The position numbers and the translations under genes were made by a program. 64,000 bases of DNA from JBJXGE01 sp046154185. GTDB taxonomy: Bacteria > Planctomycetota > UBA8108 > UBA1146 > JAJFFE01. The stretch lies in assembly GCA_046154185.1 (NCBI GenBank), contig JBJXGE010000021.1:1-64000 (forward strand). Reading direction: 5' to 3'. Numbering within the stretch: position 1 is the stretch's first letter; every line of letters starts with the position of its first letter. Positions 9,625 through 19,100 of this stretch are shown in pieces. Under the pieces are notes generated by a model that made no database searches, was not told the origin of the DNA, and was given only the letters and a program-made list of their open reading frames with translations.

Positions 9625-12099
9625 GTGCAAGTCTCGATCCGTGAGTTGATCGACAATCGTGGTTGGCTGAGCAAACTAGCGCAGCGACTCATCCGCGACC
9701 CGCATGCCGCGGAAGACGCTGTTCAAGAGACCCTGCTGATCGCCGTTGATCGCACGCCATTGGCGGTCGGCGGCTCCGCTTCGTTGCGCGCGTGGCTGAC
9801 CAAGGTTTTGCGCTCGCGAATTAACTTATTGCGGCGCGGCGAGAGTCGGCGCTACTTGCGTGAACAGCGGGCGGTCATGCTTCAGGCGCGCCGCCCAGAT
9901 CTCGCTTCGATCGCCGATGTTGAAGATCGACTCGAGCTCACGCGCCGGGTTCTGGATGCAGTCTCGGCGCTCGACGAAACTCATCGACGCGTGCTAATGC
10001 TCACTTGCTATTACGATGTATCCGCCGCCGAAATTGCACGCGAGTGCGGCGTTCCATCCTCGACGATTCGTAGCCAACTCCAGCGCGCGATCGCCATGGT
10101 GCGACGAAAACTGGATCGCGACTACAAGGATCGCAAGACGTGGGCCGTGGCGCTATCCCCATTGGCTTCCGCATCCCCGCTGCTTGAGGCGTCGCGCTGG
10201 ACAACCGCCTCGTTACTTCGCGTTTGTGGAGGAATTCTCGTGGAGACCAAGAAACTGGTCGCGATGTCGCTTCTCGTCCTTGTCGTTGTTGGAGGCGTCT
10301 TCTTTCAATTCTCGCGACCGGGCGCGAATTCGACGGCTCCAGAGCGGCAGGGAGAGAGTGCGGCGCTAGTCGAAGCAGAGCGCCCCAAAAAAGCACCGAT
10401 AGTGCCGAGCGCAAGGCCAGGGCCGTTAGCGACCATTGCCAGCGGTGCCGTTTCAGGGCCGGAGTCCTTAGCTACTAAATCGGCAAACGACGCGGATGCG
10501 ACGGTGGCAGTCGCGGCAGAGCCGGCGGTCATTCGAGGCCGAATTTGGCGAACCGATGGACTCTCACTGGAAGGCGCAGACCTCGTGTTCGCAGGTCGCG
10601 AACAGCTGCGCGTCAAGATCGATGCAGATGGGTATTTCGAGCTCACCACGACAATCATCGACGGACTTTCGCTCTTCCTCGACACTGGCGGTTATTCCAT
10701 CGAGTTGGACCGACAGGTGCGCCCGATCCCCGGCGCCGAAGTGGCGCTCGAGGTGGAAATCGACGCGGGACACGAGATCGAGGTTTGGTTGACCGACGCA
10801 ACCGACGGCGAGCCCATCACGCATTCGCGCATTGCGATCTTGCGCGCCGGCCTCGAGGGGCAGTCCCGGTGCACGTATGTGCGAATTCAAGACGACGGCG
10901 TGGCACGCGCCGAGTTGTTGCCGGCAGGCCCCTCCATCATTCGCGTCGACATCGATGGCTACGAGTCCGTGGAAAAGGCCGTCGAGTTACCGACCTCGTC
11001 GCCGATTCGAATTGAGCTCAAGCCGGCGCGAGCGCTTCAAGTCTCACTCCAAGGGTACGCGGAATTCCCGCCGCAGGAGCGCATCGTCGTGATGTTCTTT
11101 CAACTTCCGGTCGACGGCGCATCGGCAATCTCGAGTTTCTTGGACGGCACACCCGATGCCGCCGGTGATTTTTTTGTCGCGGCGCCGGCCGCCGGGAAAT
11201 GGCGCTATCAATTGAGCGGGTCCGAAGGATTCCCTGCTTGCCACGGTGAGTTTGTAGTGCCGGAGGGAACCGTCCCGGTGCACTTGTCGATCGCACTGCC
11301 CGCCCCCGGTCGCGTTCGGGTCGTCGCGAACATCGTCGACGAGCTCGGCTCTCAACTGCCGGGCGGCCGAATTCAAATCGGTGAAGTCGAGGCTCCGATC
11401 GACGAAGACGGTGTCGCGCAACTCGACGGAGTGCACGCGGGCCGACAAGCCGTGAGTTTGCGCACCGGCAGCGCGGATCACGAAATCGATCGCGTCTTGC
11501 CGCCGCTCGATGTACCAGAGGCGACGGAATTCGCGTGGACGTTTGTCGTGCCCGGTGAAGCGTCGCTGGTCGCATGGGTGGCGGACTTGCCGGCTGAACT
11601 GTTGGCGTGGTCGGTGATGTTTGTCGTTGAACGACTGGAGAGCGGAGACACCGCGGTCGTTGTGGCGCGCGGCTCGGCCGGCGCGCACGAGCGTGTGCAG
11701 TTCGATCGACTTCCCGTGGGACGCTACCGAGTGAGCCCAATACTCTCTCACAACAGCATCATCGAGCTGCAACCCGTTGAAGTGACCGTGCGATCGGCGA
11801 AGGAACCATTCGAAGCACGCTGCGACTATCGCGCGCCAGCGAGCTTTGAAGTGCGCTTCTTGTTTGAGAGCGACGTTTCAGTCCCCAGAAGCGTACGCGT
11901 GCAATGCCTGCAAGCGGGTCGTACTCCTTCCACACATTTCTTGACGCCTGGCGAGACTCCGTCGCTGTTTCGCATCCACGGTGAAGGCCAATTCGAACTG
12001 ATATTTTTGGCCGAAGGTTTCGAGGACGTACGCCGCGAGGCCTTTGCGCGGCCCGGCGCCGTAGTAGCGCTCGAAGTGTCACTCCGCAAGGCGCGATAG
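9625..12099 (+). CDS. ECF sigma factor fused to a transmembrane helix and a large extracytoplasmic domain
   Basis: An 824-residue fusion starting at GTG 9625. Residues ~1-185 are an ECF RNA polymerase sigma factor: region 2 (RLIRDPHAAEDAVQETLL) and region 4 with a helix-turn-helix (LDETHRRVLML... AAEIARECGVPSSTIRSQL). A single transmembrane helix follows (~211-231), and about 590 residues lie beyond it. These contain carboxypeptidase-regulatory-like/Ig-type repeats (for example VIRGRIWRTDGLSLEGADLVFAG at ~295, then several similar beta modules). The architecture implies a sigma domain tethered at the inner membrane with a sensor outside, perhaps released by proteolysis. No separate anti-sigma gene is adjacent. 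Divergent from the 7640-9367 gene across 257 bp with no recognised promoter. Confidence 0.9.
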   Translation: MQVSIRELIDNRGWLSKLAQRLIRDPHAAEDAVQETLLIAVDRTPLAVGGSASLRAWLTKVLRSRINLLRRGESRRYLREQRAVMLQARRPDLASIADVEDRLELTRRVLDAVSALDETHRRVLMLTCYYDVSAAEIARECGVPSSTIRSQLQRAIAMVRRKLDRDYKDRKTWAVALSPLASASPLLEASRWTTASLLRVCGGILVETKKLVAMSLLVLVVVGGVFFQFSRPGANSTAPERQGESAALVEAERPKKAPIVPSARPGPLATIASGAVSGPESLATKSANDADATVAVAAEPAVIRGRIWRTDGLSLEGADLVFAGREQLRVKIDADGYFELTTTIIDGLSLFLDTGGYSIELDRQVRPIPGAEVALEVEIDAGHEIEVWLTDATDGEPITHSRIAILRAGLEGQSRCTYVRIQDDGVARAELLPAGPSIIRVDIDGYESVEKAVELPTSSPIRIELKPARALQVSLQGYAEFPPQERIVVMFFQLPVDGASAISSFLDGTPDAAGDFFVAAPAAGKWRYQLSGSEGFPACHGEFVVPEGTVPVHLSIALPAPGRVRVVANIVDELGSQLPGGRIQIGEVEAPIDEDGVAQLDGVHAGRQAVSLRTGSADHEIDRVLPPLDVPEATEFAWTFVVPGEASLVAWVADLPAELLAWSVMFVVERLESGDTAVVVARGSAGAHERVQFDRLPVGRYRVSPILSHNSIIELQPVEVTVRSAKEPFEARCDYRAPASFEVRFLFESDVSVPRSVRVQCLQAGRTPSTHFLTPGETPSLFRIHGEGQFELIFLAEGFEDVRREAFARPGAVVALEVSLRKAR

Positions 12100-12285
12100 A
12101 TGGTCGTGTCCAGCTATCGCCAGCCGTAGTGCGCCTAGTCTCGGTGGCGAGCGAGCGCGCGGCGCTCTGTTTGGTATCTTGAGATTGTGACCGTGCCGGG
12201 CACACCGCAGAATTGTAAGCGTGACGAGACCCAAGTCACGTTCGTCGAGCGACGGGGCCGAAACAAGAGCAGAAGGGTGAGTCGA

Positions 12286-13521
12286 ATGCGCGGTTCAGAG
12301 ACTTCGAGCCTTTGCGCCTCCTTATGCGCATGGATGGCAACACTGTGTTCTTCTGCGGCACTCGCCGCGACCGTCATTCAAGTTCCCGCCGATCAAGGGA
12401 CCATTCAATCAGCGATCGAAGTGGCGCTCGATGGCGACATCGTGCTGGTTGCGCCGGGAACGTATCTCGAAAACATCGACTTTCTCGGAAAGGCCATCGC
12501 TGTGCAGAGCGTCGGCGGGCCGCTTGCAACAACGATCGACGGCAGCGCCTTCACGCTGGGTCCTGCGTTCCGAAGCGTGGTTCTTTTCAATGGCGGCGAG
12601 GGTAACGACAGTGTGCTGGAGGGATTCACCATCACCGGCGGCCAAGGCACAGCGCCCGGCGCTTTTCCGAACGGCGGCGGCATCTACTGCGCGTTTAGCG
12701 CGCCGACGCTGCGCAACAACATTATCACGGGAAATAGCGCGAGCAGCGCGGGCGGCGGTATCTATGTGATTGCGGGGTTCGGGACGCAGATCATCAACTG
12801 CGTCATCGCCGCGAACAGCGCTGCCGCGGGCGGCGGGATCTACCTACAGGATGCCTCGAACACCCGCATCGTGCACTCAACCATCGTCGCGAACAGCGCG
12901 TCGTTTATCGCCGGCGCGCTCGACAATCTCGGTTCACCCGGCACACAACTCGTGAACTCGATTTTGTGGGCGAACGGCGCCGCACCGATCTACGACACAA
13001 CAGCGCTCTCGATTACTTACAGTGACGTTGAAGGCGGCTGGCCAGGAACCGGGAACACAGACGCCGAGCCGAACTTTGTTTCTGGACCGACGGGCGACTA
13101 CCATCTTGCGTCCAACTCGCCGTGTATCGGCGCGGCGTCGGCGGCAATCGCCGGCGCGCCGGCGACCGACTTCGAAGGCGATCCACGAAGCGCGTGCGGC
13201 GCGCCGGATCAAGGCGCCGATGAGCGCGTTGTCTGCTCGAGCGCCGTGTTCGTACGGGGCGATTGCAACTCGGATGGAAACATCAACATCGCCGATCCGA
13301 TTTTCTTGCTGGCATTCTTGTTCGGTGTCGGCGTCTCGCCGCCGACCTGCGCCGACGCTAGCGATGGAAACGATGATGGATTGTTGAACATCGCAGACGC
13401 CATCGCGATTCTGCTCGCGCTCTTCGCTGCTCCCGGGCCGCTCCCCCCACCATCGATTTGCGGCGACGACCCCACCACCCTGGACGCGTTGGAGTGCGCC
13501 GCGTTCGCGGCCTGCCCGTAA
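12286..13521 (+). CDS. secreted parallel beta-helix protein with C-terminal dockerin-like module
   Basis: A 411-residue protein from ATG 12286, preceded by a purine-rich GAAGG. An upstream in-frame start at 12187 would put a polar stretch ahead of the signal peptide and was rejected. The signal peptide ends near SSAALAAT. Residues ~35-320 are a right-handed beta-helix of the pectate-lyase/DUF1565 type (GTIQSAIEVALDGDIVLVAPG, then repeated GGGIY rungs). The C-terminal ~90 residues are a paired EF-hand module (RGDCNSDGNINIADPI and DGNDDGLLNIADAI, then a Cys-containing tail). The beta-helix suggests polysaccharide binding or cleavage; no catalytic residues can be named. The dockerin-like tail recurs in four other proteins of this window. 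Confidence 0.88.
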   Translation: MRGSETSSLCASLCAWMATLCSSAALAATVIQVPADQGTIQSAIEVALDGDIVLVAPGTYLENIDFLGKAIAVQSVGGPLATTIDGSAFTLGPAFRSVVLFNGGEGNDSVLEGFTITGGQGTAPGAFPNGGGIYCAFSAPTLRNNIITGNSASSAGGGIYVIAGFGTQIINCVIAANSAAAGGGIYLQDASNTRIVHSTIVANSASFIAGALDNLGSPGTQLVNSILWANGAAPIYDTTALSITYSDVEGGWPGTGNTDAEPNFVSGPTGDYHLASNSPCIGAASAAIAGAPATDFEGDPRSACGAPDQGADERVVCSSAVFVRGDCNSDGNINIADPIFLLAFLFGVGVSPPTCADASDGNDDGLLNIADAIAILLALFAAPGPLPPPSICGDDPTTLDALECAAFAACP

Positions 13522-13846
13522 GCACATCGAGATTTGCACGAAGTCCACATCGAGACATCGTGCGGCCCTTAGAGTTCAGAAATCGGAGCAACGGAAGGGC
13601 GCGGCGCGTCGCACGGTGGCGCGTCTCCAGGTCGACGGACGACTCGATGCAACGACGTTCCCGAACGTTACCGCATGTTTAGAAGTGACGGATTTGGCGA
13701 CTGCGCCCGCAGAAGAACGAACACTCTCGTCCTCTGATGGAAACGTCCTCGATAGTCGACGCTCGCGCGGTCGCGTCGCGTTGATACTATTCCGCTGTCA
13801 GGCTCACGGCTCGAGCGAGCCGCTCTTCAAAAGATCGAGAGGGTCC
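13522..13846. other. intergenic, 325 bp
   Basis: Lies between two rightward dockerin-like genes. The frame of the downstream gene is open from 13616, but the predicted residues show no signal peptide or domain there. No clear terminator with a T-run or promoter was seen. Confidence 0.6.
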
Positions 13847-14524
13847 ATGCGTTGTTCACAGTTCGTGTTCGTGGGAATTCTTGTGTCTGCGCTTTCGAGT
13901 TTGGCTGGCGCGCACGCTGATCTCTCCGCGCCGAATGGTGGGGAAGTTTTTGTCGTCGGGTCGCCAATCACGATCGAATGGATCGTGACCATCGAACACG
14001 CCACCGAAAATTGGGATCTTTGGTATTCGACTTCCGGACCCTCCGGGCCGTGGGTGACGCTGGCGCTCGATCTGCCGCCGGGCGATATCTCGATGAGCGC
14101 GATTCACACCTTTGAATGGACGCCGACTGCGGCACACGTGACGTCGACGATGTGGCTGCGGCTTCAGCAGGACAACGTGCCGGGCGATGTCGACTACGAC
14201 GATGTCACGGATGGATCATTCGAGATCATCTTGGCGCCGCCGGCGCCCGAATTCGTGCGCGGCGACTGCAACGACGATGGCGGCGTGAACGTCGCGGACG
14301 TCATCGCGCTCTTGGCGTACTTGTTCCAGAGCACGGCGCCGGCGGGCTGTCTCGATGCGTGCGATATCAACGACTCAAACAGTGTCGACATCGCCGACGC
14401 CATCACCCAGCTTTCGTTCCTCTTCACCGCCGGAACACCACCGGCCGCGCCGCATCCTTCTTGCGGCGTCGACCCGACACTCGGTGGACCGGGCTGCGCT
14501 GCGTCGCACGCCGCGTGTCCTTAG
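13847..14524 (+). CDS. small secreted protein with C-terminal dockerin-like module
   Basis: A 225-residue exported protein from ATG 13847, preceded by GAGAGGG. The signal peptide ends near LAGAHA. Residues ~25-130 form a beta-sandwich reminiscent of Ser-Thr-rich GPI-anchored/Kre9-type or fibronectin-like modules (PNGGEVFVVGSPITIEW, typical of this class). The C-terminal ~90 residues are a paired calcium-binding module (RGDCNDDGGVNVADVIALL and CDINDSNSVDIADAITQL) with a Cys-rich end. Probably attached to, or part of, a surface or extracellular assembly. Specific function unknown. Confidence 0.88.
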   Translation: MRCSQFVFVGILVSALSSLAGAHADLSAPNGGEVFVVGSPITIEWIVTIEHATENWDLWYSTSGPSGPWVTLALDLPPGDISMSAIHTFEWTPTAAHVTSTMWLRLQQDNVPGDVDYDDVTDGSFEIILAPPAPEFVRGDCNDDGGVNVADVIALLAYLFQSTAPAGCLDACDINDSNSVDIADAITQLSFLFTAGTPPAAPHPSCGVDPTLGGPGCAASHAACP

Positions 14525-14732
14525 AATTCGAGCGCGAACGCGAGGAGGCGCGCCAGCACCTCCTCGCGAGAGTTCGCCAATTTGCTGTGCCTCGTAGCAG
14601 AGCGGCTTCTCGAAAGAGCGCGACGCCGCGTTTCGTTCGTGAAGCCGCTCTTCACGTGCCCATCATCGGTCAGGCATTCTGCAGTTGACCATCCGTCGCC
14701 TCCGCCAGCATCTTGTCCTTCTCGGCGCGCGG

Positions 14733-15947
14733 TTAGCCCGCGAACCACGAAGCAGCGGGTGTCCGCAAGAACGTCTCGAGCGGGATCCCATCGGCGCCGA
14801 CTAGCAGTGTGCGCGTTTTGGGAACGAGCGATTGGAAGGCCGCCATTCCGTTGAGCGCCTCGCGACGGCGACCGCTCTTCACTTCGACGGCCAGCATTCG
14901 CCGTTTCGCTTTGACGACAAAATCCACTTCGGCGTTTTTCTCGCGCCAATAAAAAAGCTCACACTCACCCGCGGCGGCAGCGTTCGCGAGGTGCGCTCCG
15001 ACTGCGGACTCCGTCAAGCGGCCCCAGAAAGCAGGGTCCTTCTTGGCCTCTGCGATGGTCCGTTCGGACTGCGCCGACATCAATGCCGTATTGAACACTT
15101 GCAGTTTTGGCTGCGAGCCGCGTTGCCGAACGCCCGCGTTTGAGAATTTCTGTAGGCCCGTCAACATTCCGGCGCCGGCGAGCAACTCGAGATAATGGGC
15201 CAGGGTCGTCGTGTTGCCCGCATCTTGAAGCTGTCCGAGCATTTTCGTGTAGGACAAAATTTGCCCCGAGTAGCGGCAACCAAGTTCGAAGAGTTGTCGA
15301 AGCAAAGCGGGCTTGTCGATTCGCGACAGTAACAGTACGTCGCGCGCCACTGTCGTCTCGATCAGTGAGTCCTTGATATAGCGCGCCCAACGCGGCGGAT
15401 CGTCAATCAGCGACGCGGCTCCTGGATAACCGCCATAAAACAGAAAATCATCCAGCGTGAAATCAAACGCTGACTGCATTTCAGCGAGTGACCAGTGCGA
15501 AACTGGCAAGAGTTCGAAGCGACCCGCCAAGCTCTCCGTGAGCCCGTGCTGGACCAGAAGTGGCGCTGACCCCAAAAGAACAACCCGCAGCCTTAGTCGC
15601 GTGCGCGTATCGGCGTCCCACAGTCCCTTGACGGTTTCCGACCAGTTGGCAATTTTCTGAACTTCGTCGAGGACCAGCACCGCGCCGGCCTTGCCCGCAT
15701 CGCGCGCCGCTATCCGCGCCGCGTCCCATTGCTGATGGATCCAGGCGCGATCACGCAGCGTCGGCTCGTCCGCCGAGGCATAGCGTGCGCGTTCACCCCA
15801 ATCCTCGATCGCCTGCTGCACGAGCGTGGTCTTGCCCGACTGCCGCGGGCCAGCTACGACTTGCAAGAAGCGCCGCGGCTCCGCGAGACGGGTACGAAGC
15901 ACCGTCACTTGCCGTCGCTCAAATTCGGGCTTTGTTTTTTTACTCAT
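14733..15947 (-). CDS. AAA ATPase with C-terminal DUF4143 domain
   Basis: A 404-residue protein. Walker A is GPRQSGKTT near residue 33 and Walker B is VLVLDEVQKI near residue 90. The C-terminal DUF4143 part contains a PD-(D/E)xK-like core (EVDFVVK... AVEVKSG). This family is widespread, often solitary and horizontally spread; it has been compared with STAND-type or toxin-like ATPases, but no function is settled. The start codon sits inside a set of palindromic repeats (15940-15981), which suggests autoregulation. A second member lies at 41765-42910 with different upstream palindromes. Confidence 0.92.
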   Translation of the reverse strand: MSKKTKPEFERRQVTVLRTRLAEPRRFLQVVAGPRQSGKTTLVQQAIEDWGERARYASADEPTLRDRAWIHQQWDAARIAARDAGKAGAVLVLDEVQKIANWSETVKGLWDADTRTRLRLRVVLLGSAPLLVQHGLTESLAGRFELLPVSHWSLAEMQSAFDFTLDDFLFYGGYPGAASLIDDPPRWARYIKDSLIETTVARDVLLLSRIDKPALLRQLFELGCRYSGQILSYTKMLGQLQDAGNTTTLAHYLELLAGAGMLTGLQKFSNAGVRQRGSQPKLQVFNTALMSAQSERTIAEAKKDPAFWGRLTESAVGAHLANAAAAGECELFYWREKNAEVDFVVKAKRRMLAVEVKSGRRREALNGMAAFQSLVPKTRTLLVGADGIPLETFLRTPAASWFAG

Positions 15948-15981
15948 GACGCTGAGTAATTTTACTCAACATACTGAGTAA
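15940..15981. promoter_or_regulatory. two tandem palindromes TTACTCA-N6-TGAGTAA over the DUF4143 gene start
   Basis: TTACTCA occurs at 15940-15946 and 15962-15968; TGAGTAA occurs at 15953-15959 and 15975-15981. This makes two identical inverted repeats (7-base perfect arms, 6-base spacer) repeated with a period of 22 bases, about two helical turns. The first covers the ATG at 15947-15945. This is the geometry of a dimeric repressor operator pair. The binding protein is unknown; autoregulation is an inference. Confidence 0.7.
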
Positions 15982-16124
15982 CGCAATTGCACTCTACTCC
16001 CTGAGACTCTTCCTGAGCTGACCGGGTCGATCGGCGTCCTTCAGAAGTGCGGATTTCGCTTGCTCGGCGCCGGCTCCGAGCCGGGCGTGAATCGTTTCGA
16101 GATCGCCCGCGCGGACTTTGAGCG

Positions 16125-19100
16125 CTACGTTCCCGGCACCCAGCAGCGATACACAACCCAGTCGCCGGCGTGCGAAGGGTCTTGAATAGCGACGATAACA
16201 ATTCGATCTCGTTGGTTCTGCTCGGAAACGAGATAGAGGTCGAGCACGTCGCCGCTCGCGTTTGGCGCGGTGCGCTCGAACAGGTCGCCCGCTCGGTAGG
16301 TGATTCCATGCCAGAGGGCGGTGAGCGATCGTCGGGCGACGGAGCCGGGTGGCCATCGGATCGCGTGGCCGTCGACGAGAAAACACCGGTGGCGTCCAGA
16401 GGCCTCGATGCGCGCGAACGCGCGCGTCAACGCACGCTCGTCACTTGGATCGAGACTCGCCAGTTCTTGCCAGGAAACCGCGAGCGAGGGCGGCGGCGAA
16501 TCGGCGAAGAGCAATTCATGGTTGAGCTGCACCGTCCACTTTCGGTGAACCTGCTGGATCTCGTAGTTCTCTGGAAACGCGCCGGCGATGCGTGTCTGAC
16601 CCGTGCTCATAGCGAGCGTCCAGTCGTCCATTTGGTATTGGAGATTCGGACGGCGCAGAGCGGGCGGACGGGCCGGACAGACGAGCGACCCCGTGCGCTC
16701 ACCCGTCGAAGAACCTGCTTCCTGCGCGAACCGCATTTCAAATCGATGCTCGCGGACAGAGTTGCCCTGCGTGTCGACGTCGATGATTCTGAGGCACCGA
16801 TTCCGCATGCTGACGCCGAGATAAGCGCTCGCAATCGTCGCCGTGATCGCCAGAAATACGACGCCCCAAACTGGCGTCAGCAGCCACACCAGCGCCGGCG
16901 CATCAAATCTTCTGACGAGAAATGTGCTCAGCGGGCTGACCGCGAATACGTAGAGTAACAACGCGAACACGAGGAGTCCGCCCGGCACACCGGCTTCCTC
17001 GGGCGGGGATAGCAACTGCGCAAACGACGTGTCGACGTCGCGCTGCCAATCTTCGCGATCATAGGAGATCGCCACCGGCTCGCCGCGGAGCACCCAGCCC
17101 GCGACATCGTCACGCAGGCGCCAGAGGGCGAAAGAGATCTCGCGCCACTTTGCTGGCGTCGGCGACTCGGCGCCATGGGCATCGCCCGTGATGAGTGCGA
17201 AGAGCCCCAGGCCGGCCGGCCAGGCGTGAAAGCGCTGATCCGCTTCCGCCACGACGCGCGGCGTGCCGCCCGGCACGAGCGTGATTTCGGCGTTCGACGC
17301 CGCGAGCGATTGAATGAAATCTCGTTCTTCGGTACCCAGCGTGTTCGGCGCGAGGAGGCACAGCACGCCGCCGGCTCGAACCCAAATCCGCAGCGCCTCG
17401 CGTTGTTGCTTGCCGAGCGCCGCGAGCTCTGCTCCGTGCACGATCGTCACATCGTACGCGCACAACTCGGCAGGTGTGCGCGGCCATTCTTCCGGCAGCA
17501 GTCGAACCACCGAAACTCGAACCGCAAGCTTTGGTTTTCCGGCGAGCTCTGCCATCGGCAGATCGATGCGCATCGCGCTCAACAAACTGCGCAACTCAGA
17601 ATCCCCCGGCCAGGCGCTTGCGTACCCAATGACCTTGCAGGGTTGCTCCGTCTTCGCGGCGAGAATCGCCGTACCGAGGTTGTATTTGCGCGTCGCGGTG
17701 TGGAGTTCGAGTTTGACGACGAGTTCGCGCCGCGGCGGCGCATCGCAGAGCGCGGGCAGCGTCAGTCGAAAACTCGCGACTTTTCCAGAAGGAACGGTGA
17801 GCGGCGTCGATTCGAAACTCATCGTCGCGTCATCCGCAGTGATGACGAGTCTTCCCGTGAGCACCGCCGGTTCGGTCGAGCGAATCTCGACGCGCACGGG
17901 AATCGGTCCCCCGCCGCGCGGCAGTTGCGTAATGGGTTCGAGTTGTGCGGTCACATCGGCGTGAGCCGGTGCAAAGAAAGCGGCTAGGATCGCGAGCAGT
18001 AACAACGAACGCACGCCGCCGCGTCGTCTAACATTCTTGGCGTGCTCTAGTGCTCTCGAGCCGAGGTCCTTTGCCAATTGGCTTCGAACCCAACGCCCAG
18101 CGCGACGTCCGGCTTTTTCGAATCGAGTTAAGGGAGGACGAAAGGCGGCCGTGGTCTCGGATCGGCCGAGCAACGCGTCGGCTGCACTGCCCGTAAACAC
18201 CGACGTCATCTTGCGGACTCCGGATTCGGAGAGAAGAAAGATGAGAAGTCCAAACCAATTGAGAACCCACAGCGCTGTGTTATGGGCGAAAGCTCTGATC
18301 ATGGCTCCCGGCTGCGAAGGGCATTTACAGCCATACAAGAAACCGAACCAGGCGAACGTAGTGTAGAACAGAAAACCAATCACGCTGATAGTGAACGGCG
18401 CGGCGACACTCGGGGCGAGTCGGTTCGAATGGAATAGTAGCGCGAATAGAATCAAATTCGGCACGAAGATCGGAACGATCAGCGATCTCAAGGACAAGAA
18501 TTTCTGCGCCGCGATCCGTCGGCCGTGAAGCGGCGTCGTGAGTAACACTTCCAGAGTCTCGCGCCTTCGTTCGTTGGCAATGAGACCCGTCGAGGCGGCA
18601 AGCACTATGAGAATCGACAACGCCTGCCAACAAAAAACCACGACGCCGAGATGCGCCGAGCGAAATCCACGCGCTGCGACATCCATGTCGTGTGCAATAA
18701 ACCCACACGCCACCACCGGCAACATGACAAACAAGAACAAGCGTTGCATGAAGCGCGAACGCCAAGCGAAGCGCCGTGACTCGAGCCACGCAATTGGCGA
18801 GTTCCCCGGAAGGTCGCGGGAGGTCCTGAGCAACACTCCCCAAAACCACGACTTCGCGCGAAGCTCTGAGAAGTTGCCAAAACGCACACGGCTCCAAATC
18901 AGGAAGCCGGCGCCGAGTGCGAGTGCGGGCCATGCATCGAAGATGGACACTTGCGTGCCACCCGGTGAATTCGGCGTGTAGTAGCTCAGCACTGGGCTCA
19001 ACCCGCCCATCGCATCGCCGAGCGCGCTGCCGGTAAACGATGCGCTCGCCAAATAAGCGCCAACATGAAGCAATGCCGCGATCCCATAACATTGGATCAT

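Noticed and set aside
15994..16130. Short leftward frame after the permease-fusion gene ending in L-R-K-S-L-R-E
   Set aside because: The ~45 residues read plausibly as a helical peptide, but there is no start codon or ribosome-binding site in the usable part, and upstream it overlaps the permease gene.
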